This document shows, one piece after another, positions 42,898 through 52,880 of a stretch of DNA of 58,791 bases. The position numbers and the translations under genes were made by a program. The notes under the pieces are model-generated. The model saw only the letters and a list, made by a program, of their open reading frames with translations, was not told where the DNA came from and searched no databases. The stretch is from contig JAFUEI010000034.1 in the NCBI GenBank assembly GCA_017464025.1, positions 1 to 58,791 on the forward strand. Direction: 5' to 3'. The stretch comes from Paludibacteraceae bacterium. Lineage in GTDB: Bacteria > Bacteroidota > Bacteroidia > Bacteroidales > Paludibacteraceae. The number at the start of each line of letters is the position of its first letter. Positions within the stretch are counted from its first letter, which is position 1.

Positions 42898-43566
42898 ATG
42901 TTCACCCGTACCACACAACTCATCGGCTCCGACGGCCTGAACCGCTTGCAGCAGGCCCGCGTACTCCTCTTCGGCGTAGGCGGCGTAGGCGGCTGGTGTG
43001 CTGAAGCATTGGTACGCACCGGTGTACAACATCTCACACTCGTCGATTTCGACGTTGTGGACCGCACCAACCTCAACCGGCAGGTGGTGGCTACAGCCGC
43101 CAACATCGGTCGGCCCAAAGCCGAAGAGATGCGTCTGCGACTGCTCGCCATCAATCCCGAGGCCGACATCACGGCACTGAACGCCCGCTTCACGGCCGAG
43201 ACGGCCGCTTCCTTCCGCCTTGCCGACTACGACTGCATCATCGATGCCATCGACTCCGTGCGCGACAAGGCCGAACTCATCCTCCAGGCCACGGCCACCG
43301 ATGCCCTCTTCTTCTCCTCCATGGGAGCCGCCCGCAAACTCGATGCCGGCCGCCTGCAGGTATCCGAGTTCCGCAAGGTGGAAGGATGCCCGCTCGCAAG
43401 AGCCCTGCGACAGCGCTTCAAGGCGACAGGCCGCTGGCCGGAGAAGAAGTTCCCCTGCGTCTGGTCGCCCGAGATAAGTGCCCCAAGCGGCACCATCGCC
43501 CCCGTAGTAGCCGCTTTCGGCATGCGTCTTGCTGGCGAGGTCATCAACACATGGCTCCATACGTAA
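42898..43566 (+). CDS. tcdA: tRNA threonylcarbamoyladenosine dehydratase
   Basis: E1-like (ThiF/HesA) enzyme that cyclises t6A37 in tRNA. 222 residues: ATP-binding GVGGVGGWCAEALVRTG (about 26-42), D-x-D-x-V-x4-N-R (DFDVVDRTNLNRQ) and DAIDSVRDKAELI near 119-131. The length fits the TcdA/CsdL clade and not the longer MoeB or ThiF. Starts 5 nt after the oxidoreductase stop. Confidence 0.9.
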   Translation: MFTRTTQLIGSDGLNRLQQARVLLFGVGGVGGWCAEALVRTGVQHLTLVDFDVVDRTNLNRQVVATAANIGRPKAEEMRLRLLAINPEADITALNARFTAETAASFRLADYDCIIDAIDSVRDKAELILQATATDALFFSSMGAARKLDAGRLQVSEFRKVEGCPLARALRQRFKATGRWPEKKFPCVWSPEISAPSGTIAPVVAAFGMRLAGEVINTWLHT

Positions 43567-43625
43567 CACTTTGGCACGATATTGGATATACCAACTATAG
43601 CGACTCATCAAAAAACCAAAATAAC

Positions 43626-45119
43626 ATGAAAAAGACCCTTCTTACCGCCTTACTGCCTGTACTGATGCTCGCAGCCAACGCCCAGGAGAGCAAGTACGAA
43701 CACTACTATGCCAATCTCCCCGTTGAGATAGAGCATGTACGCCCCGTCGAGTTCCCCAAAACAGCCCTCAACATTGCCCAGTTCGGTGCCAAGCCCGACG
43801 GACAGACCCTCTGCACCGAAGCCATCGCTGCCGCTATCGACAGCCTCACCAAGGTGGGAGGCGGACACGTCATCATCCCCCGCGGCACGTGGAAAACCGG
43901 ACCGATTGTTCTCAAAAGCAACATCGACCTCAATCTCCGCCGCGGAGCTGTCCTCGTATTCTCCGAGAACAAAGAGCTCTATGTCCAGAAAGGTGACCCG
44001 CGCGACGGCTCAAAGAAGTGCAATGCCTTCATACGCGCCTCCAAGTGTGAGAACGTCGGCATCACCGGGCAGGGGGTTATTGACGGACAAGGCTTCTATT
44101 GGCGGCCTGTCAAAGAGAAGAAAGTGGTGCGTGACGGCGGCCTGCAGGAAGTGTGGGATGCCGCAGTCGCACTCGGAGGTACGCTACGGCAGGACGACAA
44201 GACCTACCGCCTCTGGTATCCCTTCAATCTCAACCCCGAACTCGGCATCCCTAACATCGCCGCCACCCCCGAGATTCAGGAGAAGATGCGTCCCAATCTG
44301 GTCAACATCCTCGACTCGAAAAACGTTGTCATCGAAGGGGTCACTCTGCGCAACAGCCCCAAGTTCCACCTTGTGCCTACACGCATACAGAACCTCATCA
44401 TCGAAAACGTCACCATTGACTGCCCATGGTGGGCACAGAACGGCGATGCCATGGACCCGGGCAATGTGCAGGTGGCTCTCATCGCAGGCTGCCACATCAG
44501 CGCCGGTGACGACGGCATCTGTATGAAAGGCGGCGTCGGGGAGAAAGGCGTACAAGCCGGTCCGCAGCGCGACTTCCTCATCACCAACGACACCGTCTAT
44601 CGCGCACACGGCGGATTTGTCATCGGTTCCGAGTTCTCGGGCGGTATGCAGCGGCTTATCGTCAAAGACTGCATGTTCGACGGCACAGATATAGGCTGCC
44701 GCTTCAAGTCGGCACCCGGACGAGGCGGCTGGTGCGAAGACATCTGGTGCTACAACATCACCATGAAGGACATCCGCGAAGCGGCCGTACTCTTTCAGTC
44801 CGGCTATGCCGACCGGTCTGCGGGCGGACGGGGTGCCACCGACACCGACAACAAAGAGACCTTCTATCCCGAGTGGAGCAACTTCCATTTCAAGGACATC
44901 ACCTGCGTCAATGCCCGCAAGGCGGTGGACATGACCGGCCTCAAAGGCCTTCCCGTCCACGACATCACCTTCGAGAACGTCAACTTCTACGGCGTGCGTG
45001 AGGGTATGACGATTGACTATGCAAAGGGTGTTCTCTTCAACAACTGCACCATCACTCCACAGAAAGAGAACACTATCAAACACTCCAGCGACATCCTCTG
45101 GAACGGAAAGGAGCTCTGA
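43626..45119 (+). CDS. Glycoside hydrolase family 28 polygalacturonase-like enzyme
   Basis: Secreted pectinase. 497 residues with signal peptide (about 1-19, LAANAQ). The beta-helix shows the GH28 motifs: NGDAMDPG (form of NTDG), GDDGICMKGG (catalytic Asp pair), HGGFVIGSE (form of GHG) and RFKSAPGRGG (R-x-K). The family cleaves galacturonan or rhamnogalacturonan. It is encoded convergently to the susCD-PL1-CE12 genes and belongs to the same pectin locus by function; it follows tcdA by 59 nt. Confidence 0.9.
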   Translation: MKKTLLTALLPVLMLAANAQESKYEHYYANLPVEIEHVRPVEFPKTALNIAQFGAKPDGQTLCTEAIAAAIDSLTKVGGGHVIIPRGTWKTGPIVLKSNIDLNLRRGAVLVFSENKELYVQKGDPRDGSKKCNAFIRASKCENVGITGQGVIDGQGFYWRPVKEKKVVRDGGLQEVWDAAVALGGTLRQDDKTYRLWYPFNLNPELGIPNIAATPEIQEKMRPNLVNILDSKNVVIEGVTLRNSPKFHLVPTRIQNLIIENVTIDCPWWAQNGDAMDPGNVQVALIAGCHISAGDDGICMKGGVGEKGVQAGPQRDFLITNDTVYRAHGGFVIGSEFSGGMQRLIVKDCMFDGTDIGCRFKSAPGRGGWCEDIWCYNITMKDIREAAVLFQSGYADRSAGGRGATDTDNKETFYPEWSNFHFKDITCVNARKAVDMTGLKGLPVHDITFENVNFYGVREGMTIDYAKGVLFNNCTITPQKENTIKHSSDILWNGKEL

Positions 45120-45186
45120 CCTTTCGCACTACTGCAGCGTAATTCATGCACGATAGCCTCCGCAGCCAAAGAGGAATCCATAAAAA

Positions 45187-45230
45187 GCAAATCGCTTGTT
45201 GCTTCTGCAACAAGCGATTGCTATTGTTTT
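45187..45230. terminator. Terminator between GH28 and the CE12 gene
   Basis: Perfect 13-bp stem AATCGCTTGTTGC/GCAACAAGCGATT with a TTCT loop (45190-45219), with GTTTT further downstream. It can serve both converging genes. Confidence 0.75.
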
Positions 45231-45280
45231 CCCTCCATCAACAAGATGGCAGTCCGGCACTTATGTAGATTCTTTCCGGT

Positions 45281-47149
45281 TTAGCGCAACTGCACCCCCG
45301 TCAGCGTGTATTCACGGCCGTCGCGCACGATACGGATGCTCCCATCGCACCACACCTTTTCAGCGTTCGCGGTCGTGGAGCTTTTTTCTTCCAGGGCGGT
45401 AGGACTTTCCGGCTCGAAAGCCATGCCTTCTATCTGCACATTCTTCACGCACAGATATTTGCCGCTGCCTTCCTTATTGCTGTCATGCCACGGCAGAATG
45501 CGTACATGCAGTGTCTGGCCGGCTTCGATTTCTAATATCGGTGTCAGAGCAATGTCCACCAGCGTCTTGTCGGGCAGGTTCTTCCGTTCATACACCGTCT
45601 TCACGTTGGTGAACTCATCCCCAAAGCCCGTATTGATATGGCAGCACATCGTGCTGGTACTGTGCGAGGCGATGGTCATGCTGATGCCGGTGATGCGTAT
45701 CTTCATCGTGGTGGGCGCCGTGACAGCAAAGTCAATGTAGCGACTGGCGTTCTCGTCAATCTCGCCTATCGGCCATTTCGTCTTCTGCCCGCTCGCATCC
45801 GCATTGTGAATACGCACCATCGAAAGCCCCTGTTCCGTGCCATCGGTAAAATCATCTTTTATATCTGTTGCCACCATATTGCTCAGCCCGAACTCCGCCG
45901 TTATCGGACCCGTCACCTCCGCAGGAGGCACCGGACGATTGTCCACGGCCCAGTAGGCACGCACGGCCGTACCGCCCGACAGCGACAGCACCGATGCCGT
46001 CACCGGCACCACAATCCGCCTCTCACCCGACACTATCGTCAGCGAGTCGGTAGCCTCACCGCCTTTCTCATAGGCAGTCCGTATATAGATACGCTGGAAG
46101 AGCGTGCTGCCGGCATACGACACTGTTGCCGTCTGGCCGAATGTCACGTTGTCGGCCGAAATCGTGAGTCCGCTGCTCGCCGTCACCGTGAGCGACCCCG
46201 ATTCGGGCACCAGACCGAAGCCCGTCAGCAGCACTTCTTTCTTCACAGCCACGCCGGCATAGGTTTCACCTATCGTTAACGACGCAGGGCTCGCACTGAT
46301 GGAGACGGGTATCCGCACATGCTCAGCAAGCATGGCCGAGTCGCGCAGCAGTTGCGCGGCCAAACGCGCTATCAGGTTTGCGCCAAGCGTGGCAGTATGC
46401 GTGTTGTCGGTCTGGCAGAAGAGCAGTTCCGTGCACTTCTGCTCGCCGTATTGCTCATACAGTTCTTTCGTGGCGGAGGTCAGGTCGATGAAAGCGGTAT
46501 TCGTCTCTTCCGCCACTTGGCGCATGGCATACACATAGTCCATCGAATGGTCATCCTGTTCCACTGACTGTTTCTCTACCAGCACCCCGTCAACCAATTT
46601 GCTGAACTTGTCACCCAAATCATGTCTTCCGTTTCGCCGGATGGTGTTGCCGTCGAAGTACTTGCGGCATATCGGAGCCACCAGCACGGGTATGCAGCCT
46701 GCCGCCGTCGTCTCCTCCACAAAGTGTCGCAGATATGCCTTGTAGGTGGTCTGCGGATGCGTTCCTCTCAGGTCGGTGAGTTCCGCCTTGCCCGCTGCCT
46801 TCAGCACGTCATTGTACTCCACCGCATCCACGCCGTCGTTGTTCTCGTCGTTATGGGCAAACTGGATAAGCACGTAGTCGCCCGCCGTCAGACGCTGTTT
46901 CACCGACGGCCAATAAGCCGTCTGTTCGTAAAATGTACGCGTCGAAGCGCCCGACTTCCCCCAGTTGCTCACCTCCACCGCCTGGGCGTCGAAAAACGAA
47001 CCGAGATAGGTGCCCCATCCGCGCCGGTCCGTGGTGGATTCGTCGTAGTCGGCCATCGTTGAGTCGCCGATAGTATGCACTCTCACTTTGCCTGCCGCCG
47101 GTTGCAGCAACAGCACCATACCTGCAAGCAGTATAAAAAGCCTTTTCAT
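45281..47149 (-). CDS. SGNH-hydrolase, rhamnogalacturonan acetylesterase (CE12-like)
   Basis: Removes acetyl groups from pectin. 622 residues: signal peptide (about 1-20), SGNH domain with GDSTM (nucleophile Ser30), Gly64 region, HND (Asn100) and the catalytic D-x2-H pair Asp248/His251; then two beta-rich domains, and at the end a tail of about 27 residues (CDGSIRIVRDGREYTLTGVQL) like a T9SS type A sorting end. Last gene of the susC operon on the minus strand. Confidence 0.85.
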   Translation of the reverse strand: MKRLFILLAGMVLLLQPAAGKVRVHTIGDSTMADYDESTTDRRGWGTYLGSFFDAQAVEVSNWGKSGASTRTFYEQTAYWPSVKQRLTAGDYVLIQFAHNDENNDGVDAVEYNDVLKAAGKAELTDLRGTHPQTTYKAYLRHFVEETTAAGCIPVLVAPICRKYFDGNTIRRNGRHDLGDKFSKLVDGVLVEKQSVEQDDHSMDYVYAMRQVAEETNTAFIDLTSATKELYEQYGEQKCTELLFCQTDNTHTATLGANLIARLAAQLLRDSAMLAEHVRIPVSISASPASLTIGETYAGVAVKKEVLLTGFGLVPESGSLTVTASSGLTISADNVTFGQTATVSYAGSTLFQRIYIRTAYEKGGEATDSLTIVSGERRIVVPVTASVLSLSGGTAVRAYWAVDNRPVPPAEVTGPITAEFGLSNMVATDIKDDFTDGTEQGLSMVRIHNADASGQKTKWPIGEIDENASRYIDFAVTAPTTMKIRITGISMTIASHSTSTMCCHINTGFGDEFTNVKTVYERKNLPDKTLVDIALTPILEIEAGQTLHVRILPWHDSNKEGSGKYLCVKNVQIEGMAFEPESPTALEEKSSTTANAEKVWCDGSIRIVRDGREYTLTGVQLR

Positions 47150-47283
47150 GTAGTTAGATGTCAGATGTTTTTCAGGTTATTATCAGGAATGCCCCTGAAA
47201 GTGGAATTCCTACCTTCAGGGGCATCGCTTGCTTCTTGTTCGAGTCGGCCTGCCCGTTTCAAGGGGGAGCAGGTCCGGCCCGT

Positions 47284-49299
47284 TTACTCTACTTTCGCGC
47301 CGAGTATGTTGAACTTCTCGCCGTTCTTGTAGATGAAAATCTGACCGTCTTCAATCACCTTCACTGCCTTGGTGGGCTCTATACCCTTTATGTCTTCCAG
47401 GCCCGTTACGGGTACCAGATTAGTGATGTTTACACCAAAGATATTGATGGTATTCTTCACTACTTTCACTACAATCTCGCCTGCGCTGTAGTAGCCCTTG
47501 TCAATAGCCAATTTGGTCACGCGGCATACCTCTTTCTTCACGAACTCTACCGAGTCGCGTACGTTCACGTTGGCGCTGTCCTGCGAGCTGTAGATATCAA
47601 CGCCACGGGCACTGGTGCCGTTCGGCTGCCAGTAAACCTCAATCTCGGCAGCGGCGTTTACCTCAAACTCGCCAAGTTCTATCACGGCACCGCTCGAACC
47701 GCGGAAGGCAGAAGCTACCAATACCGTGTCTGCCGTAGTCTTCGGATCGGCATCCACCTTGCCGGCCTCATTCGTCTTGGTGGCAATGCAAAGTTTCGTA
47801 TCATAGTCGTCTTTGATGTTCCAAAGGCTGGCAGTGCTCGAGATAGTCGATTCTTTTACGATAGAGCCGTTCGCCATAGTGAACGGAAGAGCCGTACTGG
47901 CAGTGATGTCCTCATCCTGAACATTGATGAAGTTCATCAGCTTATTGATGGTCTGATATTTGTATTCTACCGGCGGCACTTCTTTCCAAGCGGCCACCAC
48001 GTCGGCCTCTGCATACTTGCGCGGAGCCACTGCCGAACCGTCGGCGGCGGTCTCTACGTAGGCTATCGAGTCGCCGCAGTAGTAGTTGTAGGTCATCTCC
48101 TCGGTAGCATTGTTGATGGTTGCCTTATACGAACCGTCATCCTGCTTGGCCAACTGGATGTACTCGTCTTTCGTAGCCTCACCCATGATATACACTTTCT
48201 TCGTACCGTCGGGCACCGTCACGGTGTAGGTCACCTTCGTCGGCTCCACCACCTCGCCGCCTTCTATGGCCTCTATCTTGAACAAACGGAAGCCGCCTGT
48301 TGTCTCTTTGAACTCAACTGTAGTAGCGGTAGCGGTGAAAGTGATGGTCTTAGCCGTAGCGACAGCTGATCCTGTTTCCGCCACAGATACTTCTTGGGGA
48401 GCCGTAGCGCCGGTAGCTTCAAAGGTAGCTGCTGCGGATGAGCCTTTGGCCAGCACATACAGCGTGATGGCATCGCCTACTTTCACATCATCGAGGATGA
48501 AGGAAACACCCTTGCCGTCCAACTGAATATACGCTGCATCCACCTTTACAATGTTGTCTTTTGCCTTTTCTTCCTTGTACTTGAAGGTCACACCGCTCAC
48601 CTTGAAGCTGGCCTCCTTGCCGCCCTCTGTGTAGTTGAACGAATAGAGTTTCTTGTCGCCATATTCCGTCTCCGTCAGGTTCTGTACCTCCGAGAAGTCA
48701 GCTTTCTCCAGTCCGGCAAAGTCATAGACGGTCGGCAGTTTCACGTTGGGGTCGCCGTCCGATACAACAATCTTCGCTATACGGAAGCCGCCTGCCGACT
48801 CGCTGATAACCACTTCCTCAGCGGTTGCCACAAACGCCAAGGCCACATAATCGGCAGCCTTATCGATTTTTGCTACCGATGCAGCCTCTGTCGGAACCGT
48901 AGCACCCGTAGCCGTAAATACGGAATTTGTTTTGCCTTTGGCAGAAACGTAAGCTGTCACCGTTTGACCGACCGTCACGCCGCTCACCTTGATACTGCCT
49001 CCCTTGTTGTCCAGTTGAAGGAATTCTTTGGCAGTCTTCACAATCAGAGAGTCTGCCTCCTTACGACTGGCATTGTCATGCATCAGTTTCAAGCCGCGAA
49101 CATCAACAGACATGTTGGTCTTACCGCTTTCGTATTTAAGCGCCGGACCTGCCACACCGTCCATCGTGTAAGTTGTTGGTGTTACATTCACCAAGTTGGT
49201 GAAGTCTGTTGCCTCTAAGCCGCTGAACGAATAGGTCGTCTGCGCGTTCAGCATAATGGCAAACATCGTTGCCACTACAGAAAAGAAAATCTTTTTCAT
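47284..49299 (-). CDS. Secreted two-repeat protein of the pectin locus, unknown function
   Basis: 671 residues with a signal peptide (about 1-20). Two internal repeats of about 170 residues, each opening with Y-x-F-x-GLE-x-x-DF and ending with GGFR-(I/L)-x-KI, form the first half (about 22-370). An E-set-like domain (VTYTVTVPDGTKKVYIMGEA) follows near 375-440, then a further beta domain, and the last 27 residues (IEDGQIFIYKNGEKFNILGAKV) match a T9SS type A sorting end. The location between PL1 and CE12 suggests a pectin-binding surface protein, in the place where SusE/F-like proteins usually lie. An upstream in-frame ATG would overlap the PL1 stop; MKKIFFSVV is the better start. Confidence 0.75.
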   Translation of the reverse strand: MKKIFFSVVATMFAIMLNAQTTYSFSGLEATDFTNLVNVTPTTYTMDGVAGPALKYESGKTNMSVDVRGLKLMHDNASRKEADSLIVKTAKEFLQLDNKGGSIKVSGVTVGQTVTAYVSAKGKTNSVFTATGATVPTEAASVAKIDKAADYVALAFVATAEEVVISESAGGFRIAKIVVSDGDPNVKLPTVYDFAGLEKADFSEVQNLTETEYGDKKLYSFNYTEGGKEASFKVSGVTFKYKEEKAKDNIVKVDAAYIQLDGKGVSFILDDVKVGDAITLYVLAKGSSAAATFEATGATAPQEVSVAETGSAVATAKTITFTATATTVEFKETTGGFRLFKIEAIEGGEVVEPTKVTYTVTVPDGTKKVYIMGEATKDEYIQLAKQDDGSYKATINNATEEMTYNYYCGDSIAYVETAADGSAVAPRKYAEADVVAAWKEVPPVEYKYQTINKLMNFINVQDEDITASTALPFTMANGSIVKESTISSTASLWNIKDDYDTKLCIATKTNEAGKVDADPKTTADTVLVASAFRGSSGAVIELGEFEVNAAAEIEVYWQPNGTSARGVDIYSSQDSANVNVRDSVEFVKKEVCRVTKLAIDKGYYSAGEIVVKVVKNTINIFGVNITNLVPVTGLEDIKGIEPTKAVKVIEDGQIFIYKNGEKFNILGAKVE

Positions 49300-49352
49300 G
49301 TTCTTGTTGTTTTTAAGTGTTGAGTTTATGTTTTGAATTGTTTCTTGTCCTC

Positions 49353-50843
49353 TCAATATAGTTCCCGAACCAGATAGTTCAGATACACCTCCAGATTGCT
49401 CAGCCCCTCTTTCAGCGTGCTCTCACGCGCGTCCTTGAACTGGTTCTTGTCCAACCCGAAACGGTCTTCAAACTCGTCGGGCATACCGTCGCTATCGCTG
49501 TCCGTCAGATTGTTGCCTGCTGCGTCTGCACGTTTGTAATAGCCCGTCTCATAGTCCGGATAACCGCCCGCATCGGCCGGTGTGTCTATCAAGCCGCCCT
49601 TCGAACCGTTGCTGCCCGTGCAGGTGGCCATGCCGTTCTTCACCTCATTCACTATCCGTGCATCCACCGCATCGCGCCTGAGCGAACAGCCTCCTTTTGC
49701 CAGCACAGTCTGAAGTGCCTTGTCAGCCGTCTCAGCCGACAATTCGTGCTTCATCGCAAAACGGCTGTCCGACCGCGCAAGCGTCGTTGTTGACCCTTGC
49801 CAGTTGTCGGCCGTCACCTTCTCCGAACCGTACATCAAGTTCTGTGCCAGATAAATCTTTGCCGGACGCACCGTCCCGCCATGGCGTTTCGTGCAGTTGT
49901 CGCAACTCGTCCACGGGTCCACCAGACGCTCGCGAACCTTACTGCCCGTGGCCGGACCGGGACGCATCCAGTTGCCGGTGATGTTGATCTTCCGTTCCGC
50001 ATCCACCGACTCTCCGCCATAGACCGAGTTGCCCCCCCAGTTATACACCACGTTGTTCACGAAGTCCACCGGACCGCGCTCCGTGTTGTTCACATAATCA
50101 TGGTCAAACCGCGGACAACGGCTGCTGTGGTGAGCTATCAGGTTATGGTGGAACGTGACCTCCGCACCACCCCAAATGCCGCCGTAGCCGTGCGAACCTT
50201 TGGCGTGCACCGAACTGTTGAGCGACTCCGTAACGAAACAGTACTGACACGTGAAGTTGCGGTTACCGTAGCACGACAAACATTCATCCGTTGACCAAGA
50301 AAACGAGCAGTGGTCAAGCACGATGTTCTGAACACCGATGCACGTCAGTGCATCGCCTTCCACCCCGTTCTGGTCGCCCATACGGAAGCGCACAAAGCGG
50401 ATTACCACGTTGTTGGCACGTATCACCGTCGGATAGCCCGCTATGCACACACCCCCGTAAGGAGCCGACTGACCGAGTATCGTCAGGTCGCCGTTCTTTA
50501 TCTCCAACTCGTTCTTCAGATTAATCACACCCGCTACGTCAAACACTATCACGCGTTTGCCCGTTTGCCGTACCGCATAACGCAGCGAACCTAACGGATA
50601 CGTACCGTCCGTATCCAGCTCGTCGCTCAGAGTCGTCACGTGGTATATTGTTCCTCCGCTGCCGCCTGTCACGTCGGCTCCACAGCCTGCCACATACTGA
50701 CAGGCCGTCTCCAGTTCCGACACATCCGCAGGTGTCTTCTCTCCGTTCGTATCAGGTCCTACGGGACCCGTCGTGCACGAGAGAAGTATCACCGACAGCC
50801 ACAACAGCAGACTCGCACAATATGCCAACGTTTTCTTTTGCAT
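49353..50843 (-). CDS. Pectate lyase family 1 lipoprotein
   Basis: Cleaves homogalacturonan by beta-elimination. 496 residues with lipobox VILLSC, so probably on the outer-membrane surface. PL1 pattern: GSLRYAVRQTGKRVIVFDVAG near 86-106, then VVIRFVRFRMGD, IVLDHCSFSWSTDE (calcium/substrate region) and the ladder VTFHHNLIAHHSSRCPRF, with the catalytic Arg in that region. The C-terminus has a calcium-binding DSDSDGMPDEFEDRFGLD like a thrombospondin type 3 repeat. It follows susD by 44 nt. Confidence 0.9.
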   Translation of the reverse strand: MQKKTLAYCASLLLWLSVILLSCTTGPVGPDTNGEKTPADVSELETACQYVAGCGADVTGGSGGTIYHVTTLSDELDTDGTYPLGSLRYAVRQTGKRVIVFDVAGVINLKNELEIKNGDLTILGQSAPYGGVCIAGYPTVIRANNVVIRFVRFRMGDQNGVEGDALTCIGVQNIVLDHCSFSWSTDECLSCYGNRNFTCQYCFVTESLNSSVHAKGSHGYGGIWGGAEVTFHHNLIAHHSSRCPRFDHDYVNNTERGPVDFVNNVVYNWGGNSVYGGESVDAERKINITGNWMRPGPATGSKVRERLVDPWTSCDNCTKRHGGTVRPAKIYLAQNLMYGSEKVTADNWQGSTTTLARSDSRFAMKHELSAETADKALQTVLAKGGCSLRRDAVDARIVNEVKNGMATCTGSNGSKGGLIDTPADAGGYPDYETGYYKRADAAGNNLTDSDSDGMPDEFEDRFGLDKNQFKDARESTLKEGLSNLEVYLNYLVRELY

Positions 50844-50887
50844 CTGTATTTCCGGACCTTACAGGTGGTTCCGCACCCACATCTTCG

Positions 50888-52846
50888 TTAATACCCGTAG
50901 TCGTTCCACAGCGTGGTCGGGCTTACAAGGTAGTTCACTGAGAATATCGGCCAGTACTGACGCGACTCCAGCTTCTCTTCGTCCGCAAATAACGGATACT
51001 TTGCCGAACCGAGCACTGCCTCGCTGTCGGAAGTATAAATCTCCTTCTTCACCCAGCCGGCCGATTCGTCATATTCCGCAGGTGCGCCCAACTCGCCCAC
51101 ATGCAAACCATATATGGATTCACGGTCAATCACCCAGCCGTTCACTTCGCTGTCAAAAGCATACTTGAAATAGATAGAGTCGTTTATCTCAAGTGCGGCA
51201 CGACCCTCCGGCGTGGACATCTGGTCAAGCTTGTCGCGGGCAGCTATCATCTTTTCTTTCAGGTTGCCCCAGCGCATCAGGTCCCACTTGCGCACATACT
51301 CGCCGCACAACTCGCAGGCACGCTCGTGCATGATGGCATCCATGTCCAAGGTGGCAGCGGCACCCAAACCGGCGCGGGCACGCACCTTGTCCAGCATCGC
51401 CTTGCCGTCAAGACCCCATTTGTTTTCAGGCTTGTCGGCCGAGATGCCGCCGATAGAAGCCTCTGCAAACATCAGCAGCACGTCCGCATAGCGCAGTATC
51501 GGGAAGTTAACACCGTCTTCCGTTGTGGTGAACTCACGGTCCATCCACTCTACACGATATTTGCCGAGATAATATTTGTTTATCGTGTTGTGCTTCTCAT
51601 ACAAACGGTCCTCCGATGCACCCACGCCCGGAAATATAGCCTCGCGCTTGGTCTCATCTGTCGTCACCGACTCGGCGTTGTTGTAGTACCACACACCCGG
51701 AGCATAGGTTACACCCGCACGCTTGTCGCCTTTCTCGAAGTCGAATATCATGATAGGGCTCACCTGCTGGACGGCGTTCGTTGAGCAACTGGCATTGAAA
51801 TTGGGCAACTTGCCGCTGATGCCGTCTTTCTGCTTCGTGTCGGTCAGCTTCACGCAGTTGTAGTTCAAGAACTGACCGCGATTACCCATAGCGAAAGGCA
51901 TCACCCAGATGTACTCCATCGTCTTGTAACTCGTCTTGTCGTTGCACAGGTCTTTGAATACCTGCTCATAGTTGCCTATCAGCTTGCTGTCGCCATCGTG
52001 GTTGATAATCTCGGCGCAGGCGTCCAATGCCTCCTGATACACGGCCTTGCGGTCAGCGGGAAGTTCCAGATTGTAGTCCACCTTATAGGCCGATGTACCA
52101 CCCGGTACAATCTTCTCAGGGCGCACCGCCTTGCCGGCATACATCAGGTCCGCACGGGCCAGCAGCGCCAACGCCGCTGCCTTCGACGGACGCTCTATCG
52201 AGTTCGCCGCAGGAGCCGGACAACTCTCCGACCACGGCAGTATCTCGGCAGCCTTACGCAAGTCTTCGCGGATAAACTCATAGACTTCGTTGCGGTCGGT
52301 CTTCGGATTGTTAATGCCATCGGGGTTCTTCGCCAACGACTCCTTGCGCAAGGGCACATCACCCCAATATTTCACCATCTCCAGGTATTGGAACGCACGC
52401 AGGAAGTAGGCCTCACCCAGGAAATACTGCGTCACAGCGTCCTGCCCGCCGTATTCGGTGATTCCTTCTATAATATTATTGCAGCGCTCTATGCCAATAT
52501 TCAGGTACGACCAGATGTCCTGCTTCTTGTTGTTTGATACGTTGGAGTTCACGTCAGTCATGTTGTACAACACCAGCATCACCTGCTCCTCTTTGTTACT
52601 GGTGCTGTACGTGCTGTGCTCTATATCCGTATTCAACCCCTGAAAGCCGCAAGCCATACGGTTGCGGTATGAGTTGTTCTGGGCGAACAGGTCATATACG
52701 CCTGCAAGTGTCTGCTCGCAACGCTCCGGAGAACTGTAAGCGTATGACGCATCCATTGCAGAGGGGGAATTGGTACTCATGAAATCGCTGCAAGCCACCA
52801 GTGCCAACACCGGAACAGCAAGCATCATATATTTGATTGTCTTCAT
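50888..52846 (-). CDS. SusD/RagB-type nutrient-binding lipoprotein
   Basis: Outer-membrane surface lipoprotein that forms the lid of the SusCD importer. 652 residues, lipobox LALVAC. Helical N-terminal TPR-like half with the typical GLNTD and EAYFLRAFQYLEMVKYWGDVPL segments, and a C-terminal RagB domain with the (R)YADVLLMFAEA motif and an RARAGL segment. 34 nt downstream of susC. The substrate is likely pectin oligosaccharides by context. Confidence 0.93.
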   Translation of the reverse strand: MKTIKYMMLAVPVLALVACSDFMSTNSPSAMDASYAYSSPERCEQTLAGVYDLFAQNNSYRNRMACGFQGLNTDIEHSTYSTSNKEEQVMLVLYNMTDVNSNVSNNKKQDIWSYLNIGIERCNNIIEGITEYGGQDAVTQYFLGEAYFLRAFQYLEMVKYWGDVPLRKESLAKNPDGINNPKTDRNEVYEFIREDLRKAAEILPWSESCPAPAANSIERPSKAAALALLARADLMYAGKAVRPEKIVPGGTSAYKVDYNLELPADRKAVYQEALDACAEIINHDGDSKLIGNYEQVFKDLCNDKTSYKTMEYIWVMPFAMGNRGQFLNYNCVKLTDTKQKDGISGKLPNFNASCSTNAVQQVSPIMIFDFEKGDKRAGVTYAPGVWYYNNAESVTTDETKREAIFPGVGASEDRLYEKHNTINKYYLGKYRVEWMDREFTTTEDGVNFPILRYADVLLMFAEASIGGISADKPENKWGLDGKAMLDKVRARAGLGAAATLDMDAIMHERACELCGEYVRKWDLMRWGNLKEKMIAARDKLDQMSTPEGRAALEINDSIYFKYAFDSEVNGWVIDRESIYGLHVGELGAPAEYDESAGWVKKEIYTSDSEAVLGSAKYPLFADEEKLESRQYWPIFSVNYLVSPTTLWNDYGY

Positions 52847-52880
52847 AATGAGATTGTATTTTCAGGGTTAGTATCTGGAG

